64,000 nt of DNA from Frigididesulfovibrio sp031551885 (GCA_031551885.1 JAVBMX010000037.1:49368-113367), one strand, 5' to 3'; shown: positions 1-8,588, counted from the stretch's first letter. Notes: generated from the letters alone by a model not told the origin. Made by a program: numbers and translations.

Positions 1-198
1 AGGAATGCCCAATTGTTCGCGCAGACAGCCGATCTCCAGACAGTCACGCATGTTGCGCGGCGCGCCGTTGTACCCCGTCGCCAAAATACGCTTGTTTTTG
101 ACGGCAACGGCGCCCACCTTGCGCCGGCTGCAGGTCGAGCGTTCGGCCACAAGCCGGGTGATGCCCATAAAGTAATCGGGCCAGGGGAGCCGTGCCAT
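1..198 (-). CDS. comEB: Deoxycytidylate (dCMP) deaminase, N-terminal part (runs off the window)
   Basis: The visible 66 residues begin MARLPWPDYFMGITRLVAER and continue with STCSRRKVGAVAV and ATGYNGAPRNM. This is the N-terminal half of the ComEB/dCMP deaminase fold, in which the strand ending TGYNGAP precedes the zinc-binding histidine motif. That motif lies outside the window. The family deaminates dCMP to dUMP for dTTP synthesis in the cytoplasm. The ATG at 198 is the natural start because homologues also begin a few residues before the W-x-x-YF segment. It lies downstream of glyA on the same strand. glyA makes the methylene-THF needed for thymidylate synthesis, so the pairing makes metabolic sense. 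Confidence 0.82.
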   Translation of the reverse strand, partial: MARLPWPDYFMGITRLVAERSTCSRRKVGAVAVKNKRILATGYNGAPRNMRDCLEIGCLREQLGIP

Positions 199-223
199 GC
201 GCGCCTCAATCGGTTGCGATCTT

Positions 224-259
224 TAAAAAATGCTCGGGGCGACCGCGTAGCGGACGCCC
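224..259 (-). terminator. Hairpin plus T-run between glyA and the dCMP deaminase gene
   Basis: Read on the minus strand, the stem GGGCG-CCGC pairs with GCGG-CGCCC around a TAC loop (237-259). An A6 stretch on the plus strand (225-230) gives a U-run about seven bases later. It probably ends or attenuates glyA transcription. The dCMP deaminase start lies only about 25 bases further on, so read-through would be needed for co-transcription. Confidence 0.45.
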
Positions 260-350
260 TTTGCGGTTCGTTTTCAAACTCTCGAACATGCCGTCTCTCG
301 CCGGCAATTCCGAAGGACATCACCGAAAGACGGAAGGGAGGCCGCTGGAG

Positions 351-1589
351 TTACCAGGCAAACAGCGGGTAACGGGAGGCGAACTTCTGCACCTTGCGGC
401 TGACCGAGGCCAGGCGGGTGTCGTTGTCTCGCGAATCCAGCGCTTCCACGATCCAGGCCGCGACCCTGCGCATGTCTTTGGCGACCATACCCCGGGTGGA
501 AAGGGCCGGAGTACCGATACGAATACCGGACGTCACGAAGGGCGACCGGGTTTCAAAGGGCACGGTGTTTTTGTTGACCGTGATGCCCGCCTTGTCCAGG
601 GCTATTTCGGCATCTTTGCCGGTAATGTTTTGGGGCGTGAGGTCAACCAGCATCAAGTGGTTGTCCGTGCCGCCGGAGACCAGCCGGAAACCGGCTTGGG
701 TGAGTTCGCCGGCCAGCACGCGGGCGTTTTCCAGCACCCGCTTTTGGTATTTGGAGAACTCGGGGCGCAGGGCTTCGCCAAAGGCCACGGCCTTGGCGGC
801 GATGACGTGCATGAGCGGACCGCCCTGAATGCCGGGGAATATCTGGCTGTTCAGGGTTTTGCCGAATTCTTCGGACGAAAGAATCATCCCGCCGCGCGGG
901 CCGCGCAGGGTTTTATGGGTGGTGGTGGAGACAAAGTGGGCGTGACCCACTGGGCTCGGGTGCAGGTCGGCGGCCACAAGGCCGGCGATATGGGCCATGT
1001 CCACGAAGAGCTTGGCGTTCACTTCGTCCGCCACGGCGCGGAATTTGGCGAAGTCGATGGTCCGTGAGTAGGCGCTGGCCCCGGCCACGATGATGGTCGG
1101 TTTATGCTGCTTGGCCAGGGTGCGCAACTCGTCGTAATCGATCAGGCCGGTTTCGCGGTTCACCCCGTAAGCCACAAAGTTGTAAAACTTACCGGAGAAG
1201 TTCACCGGGCTGCCGTGGGTCAGGTGCCCGCCGTGCGACAGGTTCATGCCCAGAATGGTCGCTCCAGGCTGGGCCGCGGCGAAATACACCGCCATGTTGG
1301 CCTGGCTGCCCGAGTGCGGCTGTACGTTGACGTATTCGGCTTTGAAAAGTTCTTTGGCGCGGTCCACGGCCAGGGTTTCCACCACATCCACGTACTCGCA
1401 GCCGCCATAGTAACGTTTGCCGGAGTAGCCTTCAGCATATTTGTGGGTCAATATGCTGCCCTGGGCTTGGCGCACGGCGATGGAAACGAAGTTTTCCGAA
1501 GCGATCAACTCAAGTTTGCCGAGCTGCCGCAGAGACTCCTGGTAAATGGCTTTCCCCACCGCCGTATCATGCAAAAGAAGCTCATCCAT
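351..1589 (-). CDS. glyA: Serine hydroxymethyltransferase
   Basis: This 412-residue PLP enzyme interconverts serine and glycine with tetrahydrofolate and supplies methylene-THF in the cytoplasm. The family motifs are clear: ELIASENFVS near residue 30, HKYAEGYSGKRYYGG near 50, and the PLP-lysine motif STTTHKTLRGPRGG with K226. The length matches the usual 410-430. A longer frame exists upstream, but the ATG at 1589 (MDELLLHD) is chosen because it fits the conserved N-terminus. It is the last gene before the dCMP deaminase and follows fabF on the same strand with a 69-base gap, so it may belong to the fab transcript. Confidence 0.97.
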   Translation of the reverse strand: MDELLLHDTAVGKAIYQESLRQLGKLELIASENFVSIAVRQAQGSILTHKYAEGYSGKRYYGGCEYVDVVETLAVDRAKELFKAEYVNVQPHSGSQANMAVYFAAAQPGATILGMNLSHGGHLTHGSPVNFSGKFYNFVAYGVNRETGLIDYDELRTLAKQHKPTIIVAGASAYSRTIDFAKFRAVADEVNAKLFVDMAHIAGLVAADLHPSPVGHAHFVSTTTHKTLRGPRGGMILSSEEFGKTLNSQIFPGIQGGPLMHVIAAKAVAFGEALRPEFSKYQKRVLENARVLAGELTQAGFRLVSGGTDNHLMLVDLTPQNITGKDAEIALDKAGITVNKNTVPFETRSPFVTSGIRIGTPALSTRGMVAKDMRRVAAWIVEALDSRDNDTRLASVSRKVQKFASRYPLFAW

Positions 1590-1658
1590 GCTCAAATCCT
1601 TACCAAAAGAGTGGAAAGAAAAACGGGCCCTCCCCACATCGCTCGAAAGGAGCGGGGC

Positions 1659-2906
1659 TCAGTCGTGCATCCGCTTGAACAGCAGGCAGCAGTTGGTCCC
1701 GCCGAACCCGAACGAATTGCACAAGACATATTCAACGTCCCGCTTGACGGGACCGTTGGTCATGTAATTCAGATCACATTCAGGATCCGGTTCGGTATAG
1801 TTGATCGTACCGGGAATCATGCCGCTGTGCAAGGTCATGATGGAGAACACGCTTTCCATGCCGCCGGCCGCGCCGAGCAAATGGCCGGTCTGCGACTTGT
1901 TGGCGGTGATCGGAATATCGTAGGCGCGTTTGCCGAATACGGATTTGATGGCTCGGGTTTCGCACAGGTCGTTCAGCTGGGTGGAGGTGCCGTGGGCATT
2001 GATGTGGTCGACCTGCTCGGGGGTGACGCCGGCATCCCGCAGGGCGTTCTTCATGGCTTTGGCCATGCCTTCGCCGGACTCGTGGGGGGCGGTCATGTGG
2101 TAGGCGTCGTCGGACGAGCCGAAACCGACGATTTCCGCATAGATTTTGGCGCCGCGCGCCTTGGCGGAGTCCAGGGCTTCCAGGAAGAGCATGCCCGCGC
2201 CTTCGCCCATGACAAAACCGTCACGTTTTTTGTCAAAGGGACGGGAAGCCCCGGTCGGGTCGTCGTTGTTGGTGCTCAAGGCTTTCAACGCGGTAAACCC
2301 GGAGATTCCCATGGGGGTGACCGTGGATTCCACCCCGCCGGTCACGGCGGTGTCGCAGCGGCCGAGCAAAATTTCAGAGAAGGCGTACCCGATGGCGTGC
2401 AGGCCGGAAGCGCAGGCGCTGGTCACGACCAGGTTCGGACCCTTCAGATTGTTGGCAATGGCAACCTGCCCCGGAGCCATGTTGGAAATGAGCATGGGGA
2501 TCATGAAGGGGGAGATGCGGTTGGGGCCGGCTTCCATCAGCTTGGTGTGGAATTCCTCGATGGTGCTCAGACCGCCGAGGCCCACGCCGAGCAAGACGCC
2601 CGCGCGTTCCGCCGTCTCGTCGTCGATGACGAAACCGGAGTCTTTCAGCAGCATGTCGGCGCCGGCAACGGCAAATTGTACGAAGCGGTCCATGCGTCGA
2701 GCCTGCTTCATGGGAATGCCGAATTGTTCCGGGTCAAACCCTTTGACTTCTCCGGCGATGCGCGAAGCGAACTCCGTGGCGTCAAAGAGGGTTATGGGGG
2801 CGATACCGGAGCGGCCCTTAAGCAGATTATCCCAGGATTCCGTAAGGTTGATTCCCAAGGGAGTAAGGGCGGACAATCCGGTAACCACAACGCGCTTTCG
2901 AGTCAT
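1659..2906 (-). CDS. fabF: 3-oxoacyl-ACP synthase II
   Basis: A condensing enzyme of fatty-acid elongation that adds malonyl-ACP to acyl-ACP. The 415 residues carry the complete Cys-His-His triad: C165 in VTSACASGLH, H305 in NAHGTSTQ and H342 in KSQTGHLLGAAGG. The length is that of FabF (about 412). It stands between acpP and glyA, in the order fabH-fabG-acpP-fabF. A strong hairpin in the 136-base gap behind acpP could lower fabF expression relative to the highly needed carrier protein. No unusual residues are seen. Confidence 0.97.
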   Translation of the reverse strand: MTRKRVVVTGLSALTPLGINLTESWDNLLKGRSGIAPITLFDATEFASRIAGEVKGFDPEQFGIPMKQARRMDRFVQFAVAGADMLLKDSGFVIDDETAERAGVLLGVGLGGLSTIEEFHTKLMEAGPNRISPFMIPMLISNMAPGQVAIANNLKGPNLVVTSACASGLHAIGYAFSEILLGRCDTAVTGGVESTVTPMGISGFTALKALSTNNDDPTGASRPFDKKRDGFVMGEGAGMLFLEALDSAKARGAKIYAEIVGFGSSDDAYHMTAPHESGEGMAKAMKNALRDAGVTPEQVDHINAHGTSTQLNDLCETRAIKSVFGKRAYDIPITANKSQTGHLLGAAGGMESVFSIMTLHSGMIPGTINYTEPDPECDLNYMTNGPVKRDVEYVLCNSFGFGGTNCCLLFKRMHD

Positions 2907-3002
2907 AGGAATATTCCTTCATGAAGAGAGAGCGGGGCGGCGGCCGCGCCGGCATGCGCCCGGACGACCGGCTCCCCGGAGGAAAGTTGCTGTCGGCACA
3001 AG

Positions 3003-3033
3003 AATAAGGGGCCGCCCCTGTGGCGGCGGCCCC
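3003..3033 (-). terminator. Hairpin after acpP, probable attenuator
   Basis: GGGGCCGCC (3008-3016) pairs perfectly with GGCGGCCCC (3025-3033). On the minus strand it lies just after the acpP stop and is followed by TTATTCTTG, which is only moderately U-rich. It could work as a leaky terminator or an mRNA 3' stabiliser, giving more acpP than fabF transcript. Confidence 0.5.
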
Positions 3034-3042
3034 GAAAAAACA

Positions 3043-3276
3043 TCAGCCTTTTTTGGAAGCGACGTAGGAGATGGCGTCTTTCACCTTCAGCAGTTTCTGG
3101 GCTTCTTCGTCTTCGATTTCCAGGCTGAATTCCTCTTCCATGGCCATGATCAGCTCGGTGAGGTCCAGAGAGTCGGCGCCGAGGTCTTCCACAAAGGAGG
3201 CTTCGGGCTTCACTTCGTCGGCGGAAACGCCGAGTTGATCCATAATGATTTTTTTGACTTTCTCTTCAACAGACAT
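3043..3276 (-). CDS. acpP: Acyl carrier protein
   Basis: A 77-residue acidic four-helix carrier that holds growing acyl chains on a 4'-phosphopantetheine arm. The attachment serine is S36 in the classic GADSLDLTELIM motif, and length and charge are typical. It starts at 3276 with a good Shine-Dalgarno (GGAGG) just upstream. It lies between fabG and fabF, the commonest bacterial arrangement. Nothing unusual is seen. Confidence 0.97.
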   Translation of the reverse strand: MSVEEKVKKIIMDQLGVSADEVKPEASFVEDLGADSLDLTELIMAMEEEFSLEIEDEEAQKLLKVKDAISYVASKKG

Positions 3277-3316
3277 GATTCCTCCGGTCTTCCCGCAATT
3301 GTTTTTATGGGTGTAA

Positions 3317-4060
3317 TTAACAGTACATGCCGCCGTTCACGGCGAGTACCTGGCCTGTGATGTAAGCCGCTTTATCGGAAACGAGAAAGGCCACGGCGTC
3401 GGCCACGGTCTGCGGCGAGCCGAAGCTCTTGAGCGGTATTTGCTCAAGGTATTGCCCGCGCACGGCCTCGGGCAAACTTTTGGTCATATCGGTTTCAATG
3501 AAGCCGGGCGCCACGGCGTTGACCGTGACGTTGCGCCCGCCCAGCTCTTTGGCCGCCGACTTGGTCAGGCCGATCAGACCCGCCTTGGCGGCGCAGTAGT
3601 TGGCTTGGCCCGCGTTGCCCATCTGGCCCACCACCGAGGTGATGTTGACCACGGCCCCGCGGCGCTGCTTGGACATGATTTTGGCCGCCTCGCGCAGGCA
3701 GGTGAACGCGCCTTTCAGGTTGGCGTCGAGCACGGCGTCAAAGTCCTCGTCCTTCATGCGGATGAGGAATCCGTCCCGCGTGATGCCCGCGTTGTTGACC
3801 AGAGCGGCGAGATGCACTTTGTCCTTGATTTGCTCCGCGAAAAACGCGTTCACGGCCGCGGCGTCCGCCACGTTCAGGTAAAAAGCTTCGGCTTTGCCGC
3901 CGGAGGCTTTGATGCCCTCGGCAACGGCCTGGGCTTCGGTAGGCTTGCTCACATAGGTCAGATAAACCTGAAGGCCCTGAGCCGCGAGCGTTTCGGCAAT
4001 ACACTTGCCGATACCGCGCGAACCGCCGGTGACGACGGCTGTGGGAGTCAACTCACTCAT
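3317..4060 (-). CDS. fabG: 3-oxoacyl-ACP reductase
   Basis: A short-chain dehydrogenase that reduces 3-ketoacyl-ACP with NADPH. In the 247-residue protein the cofactor loop TGGSRGIG is at 11-18, NNAG at 89-92, and the catalytic triad is S142, Y155 and K159 (NYCAAKAG). The C-terminal VNGGMYC is close to the usual FabG ending VNGGMxM. The ATG at 4060 (MSELTPTAVV) is preferred over an upstream in-frame start because the Rossmann strand normally begins within a few residues. It is co-directional with fabH and acpP. Confidence 0.96.
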   Translation of the reverse strand: MSELTPTAVVTGGSRGIGKCIAETLAAQGLQVYLTYVSKPTEAQAVAEGIKASGGKAEAFYLNVADAAAVNAFFAEQIKDKVHLAALVNNAGITRDGFLIRMKDEDFDAVLDANLKGAFTCLREAAKIMSKQRRGAVVNITSVVGQMGNAGQANYCAAKAGLIGLTKSAAKELGGRNVTVNAVAPGFIETDMTKSLPEAVRGQYLEQIPLKSFGSPQTVADAVAFLVSDKAAYITGQVLAVNGGMYC

Positions 4061-4114
4061 GCAAATCCTCGCAACATTGAACGTCAAATCGTTTAGCCGA
4101 AAATAACTTCTTTT

Positions 4115-5137
4115 TCAATCGCCGGCCGGCAGGAAGCGCAGCAAGGCCGCGCCCCAGGTGAATCCGCCGCCGAAGGTGGTGAGCAGCACGGTCATGCCCG
4201 GCTCGATCACGCCGGCGTCCAAGGCTTCGCCAAGGGCCAGAGGAATGGAGGCCGCCGAGGTGTTGCCGTACTTCTGGACGTTGACGAACACTTTGTCCGC
4301 CGGAATCTCCAGACGATCGCCCACAGCTTCAATGATCCGCGAGTTGGCCTGGTGGGGCACGAGCACGTCGATGTCGCGCACGGTCAGGTTGTTGGCTTCC
4401 AGAATCTCGCGGCATATGGCGCCCATACTGCGCACGGCGTGCTTGAAGACCTCCCGGCCCTGCATACGGATGAAATACTCTTCGCCGATGGGTTGCCCAA
4501 GAGTATAAGGATGCGACGACCCACCGCCGATTTCCAAAAGTTTGCCGAGCGAGGCGTCGCCCGAAATACGCACGTCGATCAGTTCGGCATCGGGCACGGC
4601 GTGAGCTGCCACGGGACGAATATCTTTGCCGCAGACCAGGCAGGCCCCGGCGCCGTCGCCGAACAGCACGCAGGTGGAGCGATCTTCCCAGTTGCAGCGG
4701 TGGGAGAGCACTTCCGCAGCGGCCAGCAGAATACAGGCGGACGGATCGGCCAAGGCGATTCCCCGGGCCACGCTCAGGCCGTATACATAGCTGGAGCAGG
4801 CGGCGTTCAGGTCAAAGCCGGCCACATGAGGCGCGCCGAGTTTGTTGCCCAGCGCGCAGGCGGCTGAGGGACAAACCGCGTCCGGCGTGCAGCCGCAATA
4901 GATGATGTGGGTGATTTCTTCGACGTTGCGCCCCGAACGGACCAGAGCCGCCTTGGCCGCTTCCAGGGCCAGGTCGCTTCCGGCCAAGCCGGGCTCGGCG
5001 ACGCGGCGTTCGGAGATGCCCGTGCGGGAGACGATCCATTCATCCGAGGTGTCCACGCGCCTAGCCAAGTCCGCGTTGGTCACCACGGTTGGAGGAGCGT
5101 ATGCGCCGAAGCCGCCGATGCTGAGTGTGCTGATCAT
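4115..5137 (-). CDS. fabH: 3-oxoacyl-ACP synthase III (initiation condensing enzyme)
   Basis: This 340-residue enzyme starts fatty-acid synthesis by joining acetyl-CoA to malonyl-ACP. The Cys-His-Asn triad is present: C114 in NAACSSYVYGL, H262 in VPHQANSRI and N292 in KYGNTSAASIPLAL. The cysteine context ACSSY differs from the common ACAGF, a natural variation that may touch primer preference. The start is the ATG at 5137 (MISTLSIGGFG). The open frame continues far upstream, but that part is antisense to plsX and carries no fabH homology. plsX stops 38 bases upstream, so the two are probably co-transcribed. Confidence 0.95.
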   Translation of the reverse strand: MISTLSIGGFGAYAPPTVVTNADLARRVDTSDEWIVSRTGISERRVAEPGLAGSDLALEAAKAALVRSGRNVEEITHIIYCGCTPDAVCPSAACALGNKLGAPHVAGFDLNAACSSYVYGLSVARGIALADPSACILLAAAEVLSHRCNWEDRSTCVLFGDGAGACLVCGKDIRPVAAHAVPDAELIDVRISGDASLGKLLEIGGGSSHPYTLGQPIGEEYFIRMQGREVFKHAVRSMGAICREILEANNLTVRDIDVLVPHQANSRIIEAVGDRLEIPADKVFVNVQKYGNTSAASIPLALGEALDAGVIEPGMTVLLTTFGGGFTWGAALLRFLPAGD

Positions 5138-5175
5138 TCGTATGCCGTACCGCGCATCGCGCGAAAAAGGAAGGG

Positions 5176-6219
5176 TTATTTGCAGGACTTCCCGAGGGAG
5201 CTGAGCTCTTCGTTGGCCAAAATGGCCGCGGTAAGGCGTTCGTTGGTCCGCTTTTCCACGAAGGCCGCCGCCATCTTTACGGCGTTTTCTATGGCCCGGC
5301 TGTTCGATTTGCCGTGGCAGACGATGGCGATGCCGGAAAGCCCCAGAAGGGGCGCCCCGCCGTATTCGGCGTAGTCCACAAATCGGGCGAAGCGCTTGAA
5401 CGCTCCCCTGGCCAAAAGCGTGCCCAAACGGGCCGCCAGGCTGCCGCCCAGAAGTTCGCGTTTCAGAATGCGCCCGAGAGAGGTGGAAAGACCTTCGGAG
5501 AGTTTCAGCACGACGTTGCCGACAAAGCCGTCGCAGACGGCCACATCCACGTCGCCCGTAAACAGATCGCGTCCTTCCACATTCCCGAGGAAGTTGATGT
5601 TTTTGGCCATCTTGAAGAGGTCGTACGCTTCTTTGACCAGGGTGTTGCCCTTGCCTTCCTCTTCGCCGATGGACAAGATGCCGATGCCGGGGCGCTGATA
5701 GCCGAGAATGTCTCTGGCGAACGCGTCGGCCATCAGCCCGAATTGGAACAGATGGTGGGGCTTGCAATCCACGTTGGCGCCCACATCGACAATGATCGTG
5801 GGACCTTTTTCCGAGGGCATGACCGAAGCCAGGGCGGGACGGTCCACGCCGGGAATGCGGCCCATGATGAACATGCCGCAGGCCACGGTGGCCCCGGAAT
5901 GCCCCGGACTGACCACGCCGTGGGCATGCCCGTCCTTGACCAACCGGCAGGCGACCTGGATGGAGGCGTCTTTTTTTCGGCGCAGGATGTCGGAGGGCTT
6001 TTCGCCCATCAGGGCGACTTCGGAAGCATGCGCCACATCATAGGCGGCATCGCGATACTCCGAAAGCTCCGCCTCACGGCGCACCGCTTCCGTATCGCCG
6101 ACCAGCAACACCTTGAACCGCCCTTCGTGGGCGGCCTTCAAGGCTCCGGGCACGACGACGGAGGGACCGAAATCCCCCCCCATCACGTCCACAGCGATAA
6201 CGGTGGAGTCCGCCGACAT
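5176..6219 (-). CDS. plsX: Phosphate acyltransferase
   Basis: PlsX converts acyl-ACP to acyl-phosphate, the donor for PlsY in phospholipid synthesis, at the inner face of the membrane. The 347 residues start MSADSTVIAVDVMGGDFGPSV, which contains the diagnostic AVDxMGGDxxP motif. HSGATVACG, DVGANVDCKP and CDGFVGNVVLK follow in the right order. Length is typical. It sits between rpmF and fabH, the widespread rpmF-plsX-fabH arrangement, with only eight bases between the rpmF stop and its start codon. Confidence 0.97.
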   Translation of the reverse strand: MSADSTVIAVDVMGGDFGPSVVVPGALKAAHEGRFKVLLVGDTEAVRREAELSEYRDAAYDVAHASEVALMGEKPSDILRRKKDASIQVACRLVKDGHAHGVVSPGHSGATVACGMFIMGRIPGVDRPALASVMPSEKGPTIIVDVGANVDCKPHHLFQFGLMADAFARDILGYQRPGIGILSIGEEEGKGNTLVKEAYDLFKMAKNINFLGNVEGRDLFTGDVDVAVCDGFVGNVVLKLSEGLSTSLGRILKRELLGGSLAARLGTLLARGAFKRFARFVDYAEYGGAPLLGLSGIAIVCHGKSNSRAIENAVKMAAAFVEKRTNERLTAAILANEELSSLGKSCK

Positions 6220-6227
6220 CGGCCGGG

Positions 6228-6401
6228 CTACTCGGCGTTCTTAACGTTGTGTTCCCGGTAGGCGCCGCAGGACGGGCAGGCCGCGTGGCGCAAAGATGCG
6301 GCGCCGCACTTGCAGATGACCTGCGCGGGCAGGGCCACGTGATGGTGCGAGCGACGCATGCCTTTTTTGGACTTGGACTTCTTGCTCTGTTGAACGGCCA
6401 T
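6228..6401 (-). CDS. rpmF: Ribosomal protein L32, zinc-binding form
   Basis: A 57-residue gene starting MAVQQSKKSKSKKGMRRSHH, the standard basic L32 N-terminus. It contains a zinc ribbon C30-x-C32 ... C42-x-x-C45 and ends HNVKNAE. The start at 6401 has GGAGT upstream (AAAGGAGTCCAACATG). It is a component of the large subunit near the peptidyl-transferase region. It follows the DUF177 gene and precedes plsX, so ribosome and membrane-lipid synthesis share a transcript, as in many bacteria. Confidence 0.95.
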   Translation of the reverse strand: MAVQQSKKSKSKKGMRRSHHHVALPAQVICKCGAASLRHAACPSCGAYREHNVKNAE

Positions 6402-6431
6402 GTTGGACTCCTTTACAAAAGCCGATATCGG

Positions 6432-6971
6432 CTATTTCGATGACTTGAATCCACGCAACGGGGCCAGACGGGGATCCGTTCCGCTCCGCTCGCAGGTGCA
6501 GGTTTCTGTATTGAGGTTGGAACCACATACCGGGCAAAGACCTTTGCATGCTTTGTTGCACAACGGCTTGACCGGCAACGCCAGCGAAAATTCCTGCCAC
6601 ACCAGGGCGGCCGCGTTCACTTCCACACCCTTATTACGAGGAAGCATATACACGATGGACTCGTCCCGCTCCTCGTCGTCTTGGGGCGCATCGCCCGGGC
6701 AGGGTTCAAAGGCGGCGAACGTTTCATCCAGTGCGTAGTGCGCGTTTTCCGCGCACCGATCGCAGGGCAGCATCACCTTGGCGGTGAATCGCCCGCGCAG
6801 CAATACGCCTTCTTCTTCCGCCTTGACGAACACCGAGGCCCGAATGGGTTCCTCGAACCGGCAATTCAAATGAAATTCCTCCAGGGCGTCGCGCCACTCG
6901 GGCAGATCGTCCAGGATAAGGTCAAGCCCTTCTTCGGGAACGGCTTGGAGGGAAAGTTTACCGGTATTCAT
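6432..6971 (-). CDS. DUF177 / YceD-family protein
   Basis: A 179-residue protein of the YceD (DUF177) family, nearly always found next to rpmF and linked to 23S rRNA accumulation. The central LPCDRCAENA and the C-terminal CNKACKGLCPVCGSNLN and CTCE segments give the family's cysteine pairs, which may bind zinc. Two ATGs stand side by side (6974 and 6971). The second is chosen because GAGGAG then has more room, but either is possible. A divergent promoter region separates it from rpmB. Confidence 0.87.
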   Translation of the reverse strand: MNTGKLSLQAVPEEGLDLILDDLPEWRDALEEFHLNCRFEEPIRASVFVKAEEEGVLLRGRFTAKVMLPCDRCAENAHYALDETFAAFEPCPGDAPQDDEERDESIVYMLPRNKGVEVNAAALVWQEFSLALPVKPLCNKACKGLCPVCGSNLNTETCTCERSGTDPRLAPLRGFKSSK

Positions 6972-7242
6972 CATACTCCTCGCGGAACGGAATCTAGTAC
7001 ATGCGAAGCCTTTACCTTGTCAATGCGTAAAGCGGGGTGAAGCGAAAAATACTTGCTCCCGCCCGTCGGGCGGGGAGTGTGCGCAAAAGCGCCTCCATCG
7101 CCCAAAAAGATGTTGCCTTTTTCCGCGGCTGCGGATATGAAAGGCAGCTGTATTTCGGAAATGGATGAGCCCGCGTCGTTTTCGCGCCGCGCAGCCCTAA
7201 TCGCGAACCGCGTACGACGTATATATTTTCTGGGAGGCCACA

Positions 7243-7488
7243 ATGAGCAAGAAAATCGAGAAGCAGAGCGGCAGAACCTGTGATTGCTGTGGGAAAAAGC
7301 CCCAAGTGGGCCACCTTGTCAGCCACTCCAACATTAAAACCAAGCGCCGCTTCAATCCCAACCTGCAGAACGTCCGTCACCAGGATGCCGACGGCGGCGT
7401 GCGCACGTTGCGTCTCTGCACGCGGTGCATCCGCTCCGGCATGGTGCAAAAGCCCACGCCGCGCAAGCTGCAAATGCAGCAGGCCTAG
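7243..7488 (+). CDS. rpmB: Ribosomal protein L28, zinc-binding form
   Basis: 81 residues with the L28 core GHLVSHSNIKTKRRFNPNLQNVR and the zinc pairs C13-x-x-C16 and C59-x-x-C62. A perfect GGGAGG stands seven bases before the ATG, and a TATATATT stretch some 20 bases further up could be its -10 region. About ten residues precede the first cysteine, slightly longer than in many homologues. It is monocistronic, with its own terminator directly behind it. Confidence 0.95.
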   Translation: MSKKIEKQSGRTCDCCGKKPQVGHLVSHSNIKTKRRFNPNLQNVRHQDADGGVRTLRLCTRCIRSGMVQKPTPRKLQMQQA

Positions 7489-7512
7489 TTGATTTTACGT
7501 TTACGGCTTTGC

Positions 7513-7538
7513 GCCCCCGCTTCGGCGGGGGCTTTTTT
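7513..7538 (+). terminator. Rho-independent terminator of rpmB
   Basis: GCCCCCGC pairs with GCGGGGGC around a short loop, followed by six T. It lies 25 bases after the rpmB stop codon. This is the textbook form. Confidence 0.9.
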
Positions 7539-7539
7539 A

Positions 7540-7586
7540 TGCGGAAATCGGAACCGTTCCTTGAAGAAACGGTTCCGATTTCCGCA
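7540..7586. repeat. Perfect 19-bp inverted repeat between convergent genes
   Basis: TGCGGAAATCGGAACCGTT (7540-7558) and its exact reverse complement (7568-7586) flank a nine-base spacer. It lies directly after the rpmB terminator and 34 bases before the end of the converging dehydrogenase gene. No T-run follows on either strand, so a simple terminator does not explain it. It may act as an RNA barrier or be a copy of a dispersed palindrome. Confidence 0.7.
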
Positions 7587-7619
7587 TGTTGCATCCTCAA
7601 GGGCGTTTGCTTGGCCGGC

Positions 7620-8588
7620 CTACAGGCCGTTGCGCACGTTGATCGCCTTGCCGTTCAGGAAGCTTGCGAGGTTGTCGAAAACACCCTGCAGCAGCCGGGT
7701 GCGGGCTTCAATGGAGGCCCAGGCGATGTGCGGGGTGATCAGGCAATTGGGCGCGGTGCGTAGGGGGTTGTCGTTCGGCATGGGTTCTTTGGTGACCACG
7801 TCGAGTCCCGCGCCCGCGATGACGCCCGCGCGCAGGGCGTCGGCCAAGTCGGCGTCCACCACCAGCGGGCCGCGGGCGCAGTTGATCAGGAAGGCCGACT
7901 TTTTCATGGTCCGCAGGCGGGCGGTGTCGACCATGCCGGTGTTTTCGGGGGTCAAGGGGCAGTGCAGGCTCACCGCGTCCGACTTCGCAAACAGCGTATC
8001 CAGGTCCGTGAAGGTGAAATTGTGGTCGGCAAGCGGGGGCTTTGGCCTGGGGGCATACGCCAGCACGTTCATGCCGAAGATGTGGGCGGCCCGCCCGACA
8101 GCCCGGCCGATATCGCCGAAGCCGACGACGCCGAGCGTTTTACCGGCCATTTCGATGATCGGCGTTTTCCAGAAGCAGAAGTGCCGGCTCTTGGCCCATT
8201 CTCCGTCGGCCACGGCCGAGGTATGCACGTTGATACCCCCCGCCAGGTTGAAGAGCAGGGCGAAAACGTGCTGGACCACCGCCGGGGTGGAATAATTGGG
8301 CACGTTGCAGACGGGAATGTTGCGGGCGGCGGCCGCTTTGCCGTCCACCTGATTGTAGCCTGTGGCGATGGTGCCGACATAGCACAGCTTGGGTGCGGCC
8401 GCGATGTGCTCGGCCGTGAGCACCGTTTTGTTGGTCAGAACGACGTCGGCGTCTTTGATTCGCTCAATCACTTCAGACGGCAGGGTGTTTTCAAAAACCC
8501 GCACCGCGCCGAGAGAGCCGAAATCGGGCCAGGAGACGTCGTCTCCGATTGTGCCGGCATCCAAAATAACGATAAGGCGTTTGTCCAT
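7620..8588 (-). CDS. D-2-hydroxyacid dehydrogenase, glycerate-dehydrogenase type
   Basis: A 322-residue NAD-dependent D-2-hydroxyacid dehydrogenase. Visible marks are the Rossmann motif VVGFGDIGRAVGRAAHIFGM, LHCPLTPENTGMV, the arginine motif NCARGPLVVDADLADAL, the glutamate in GLDVVTKEPMP and the catalytic-His segment ITPHIAWASIEAR. The NVPNYSTPAVVQHVFALLF segment and the PHIAWA context fit hydroxypyruvate/glycerate dehydrogenases (HprA-like) better than D-lactate enzymes. That substrate is an inference. The start MDKRLIVILDAG at 8588 is preceded by AAAGGAG. It is a single gene on the minus strand. Confidence 0.9.
   Translation of the reverse strand: MDKRLIVILDAGTIGDDVSWPDFGSLGAVRVFENTLPSEVIERIKDADVVLTNKTVLTAEHIAAAPKLCYVGTIATGYNQVDGKAAAARNIPVCNVPNYSTPAVVQHVFALLFNLAGGINVHTSAVADGEWAKSRHFCFWKTPIIEMAGKTLGVVGFGDIGRAVGRAAHIFGMNVLAYAPRPKPPLADHNFTFTDLDTLFAKSDAVSLHCPLTPENTGMVDTARLRTMKKSAFLINCARGPLVVDADLADALRAGVIAGAGLDVVTKEPMPNDNPLRTAPNCLITPHIAWASIEARTRLLQGVFDNLASFLNGKAINVRNGL

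Noticed and set aside
5138..5767. N-terminal extension of fabH by 210 codons
   Set aside because: The extension is antisense-like sequence in another frame of plsX with no condensing-enzyme homology. The fabH start at 5137 fits the family.
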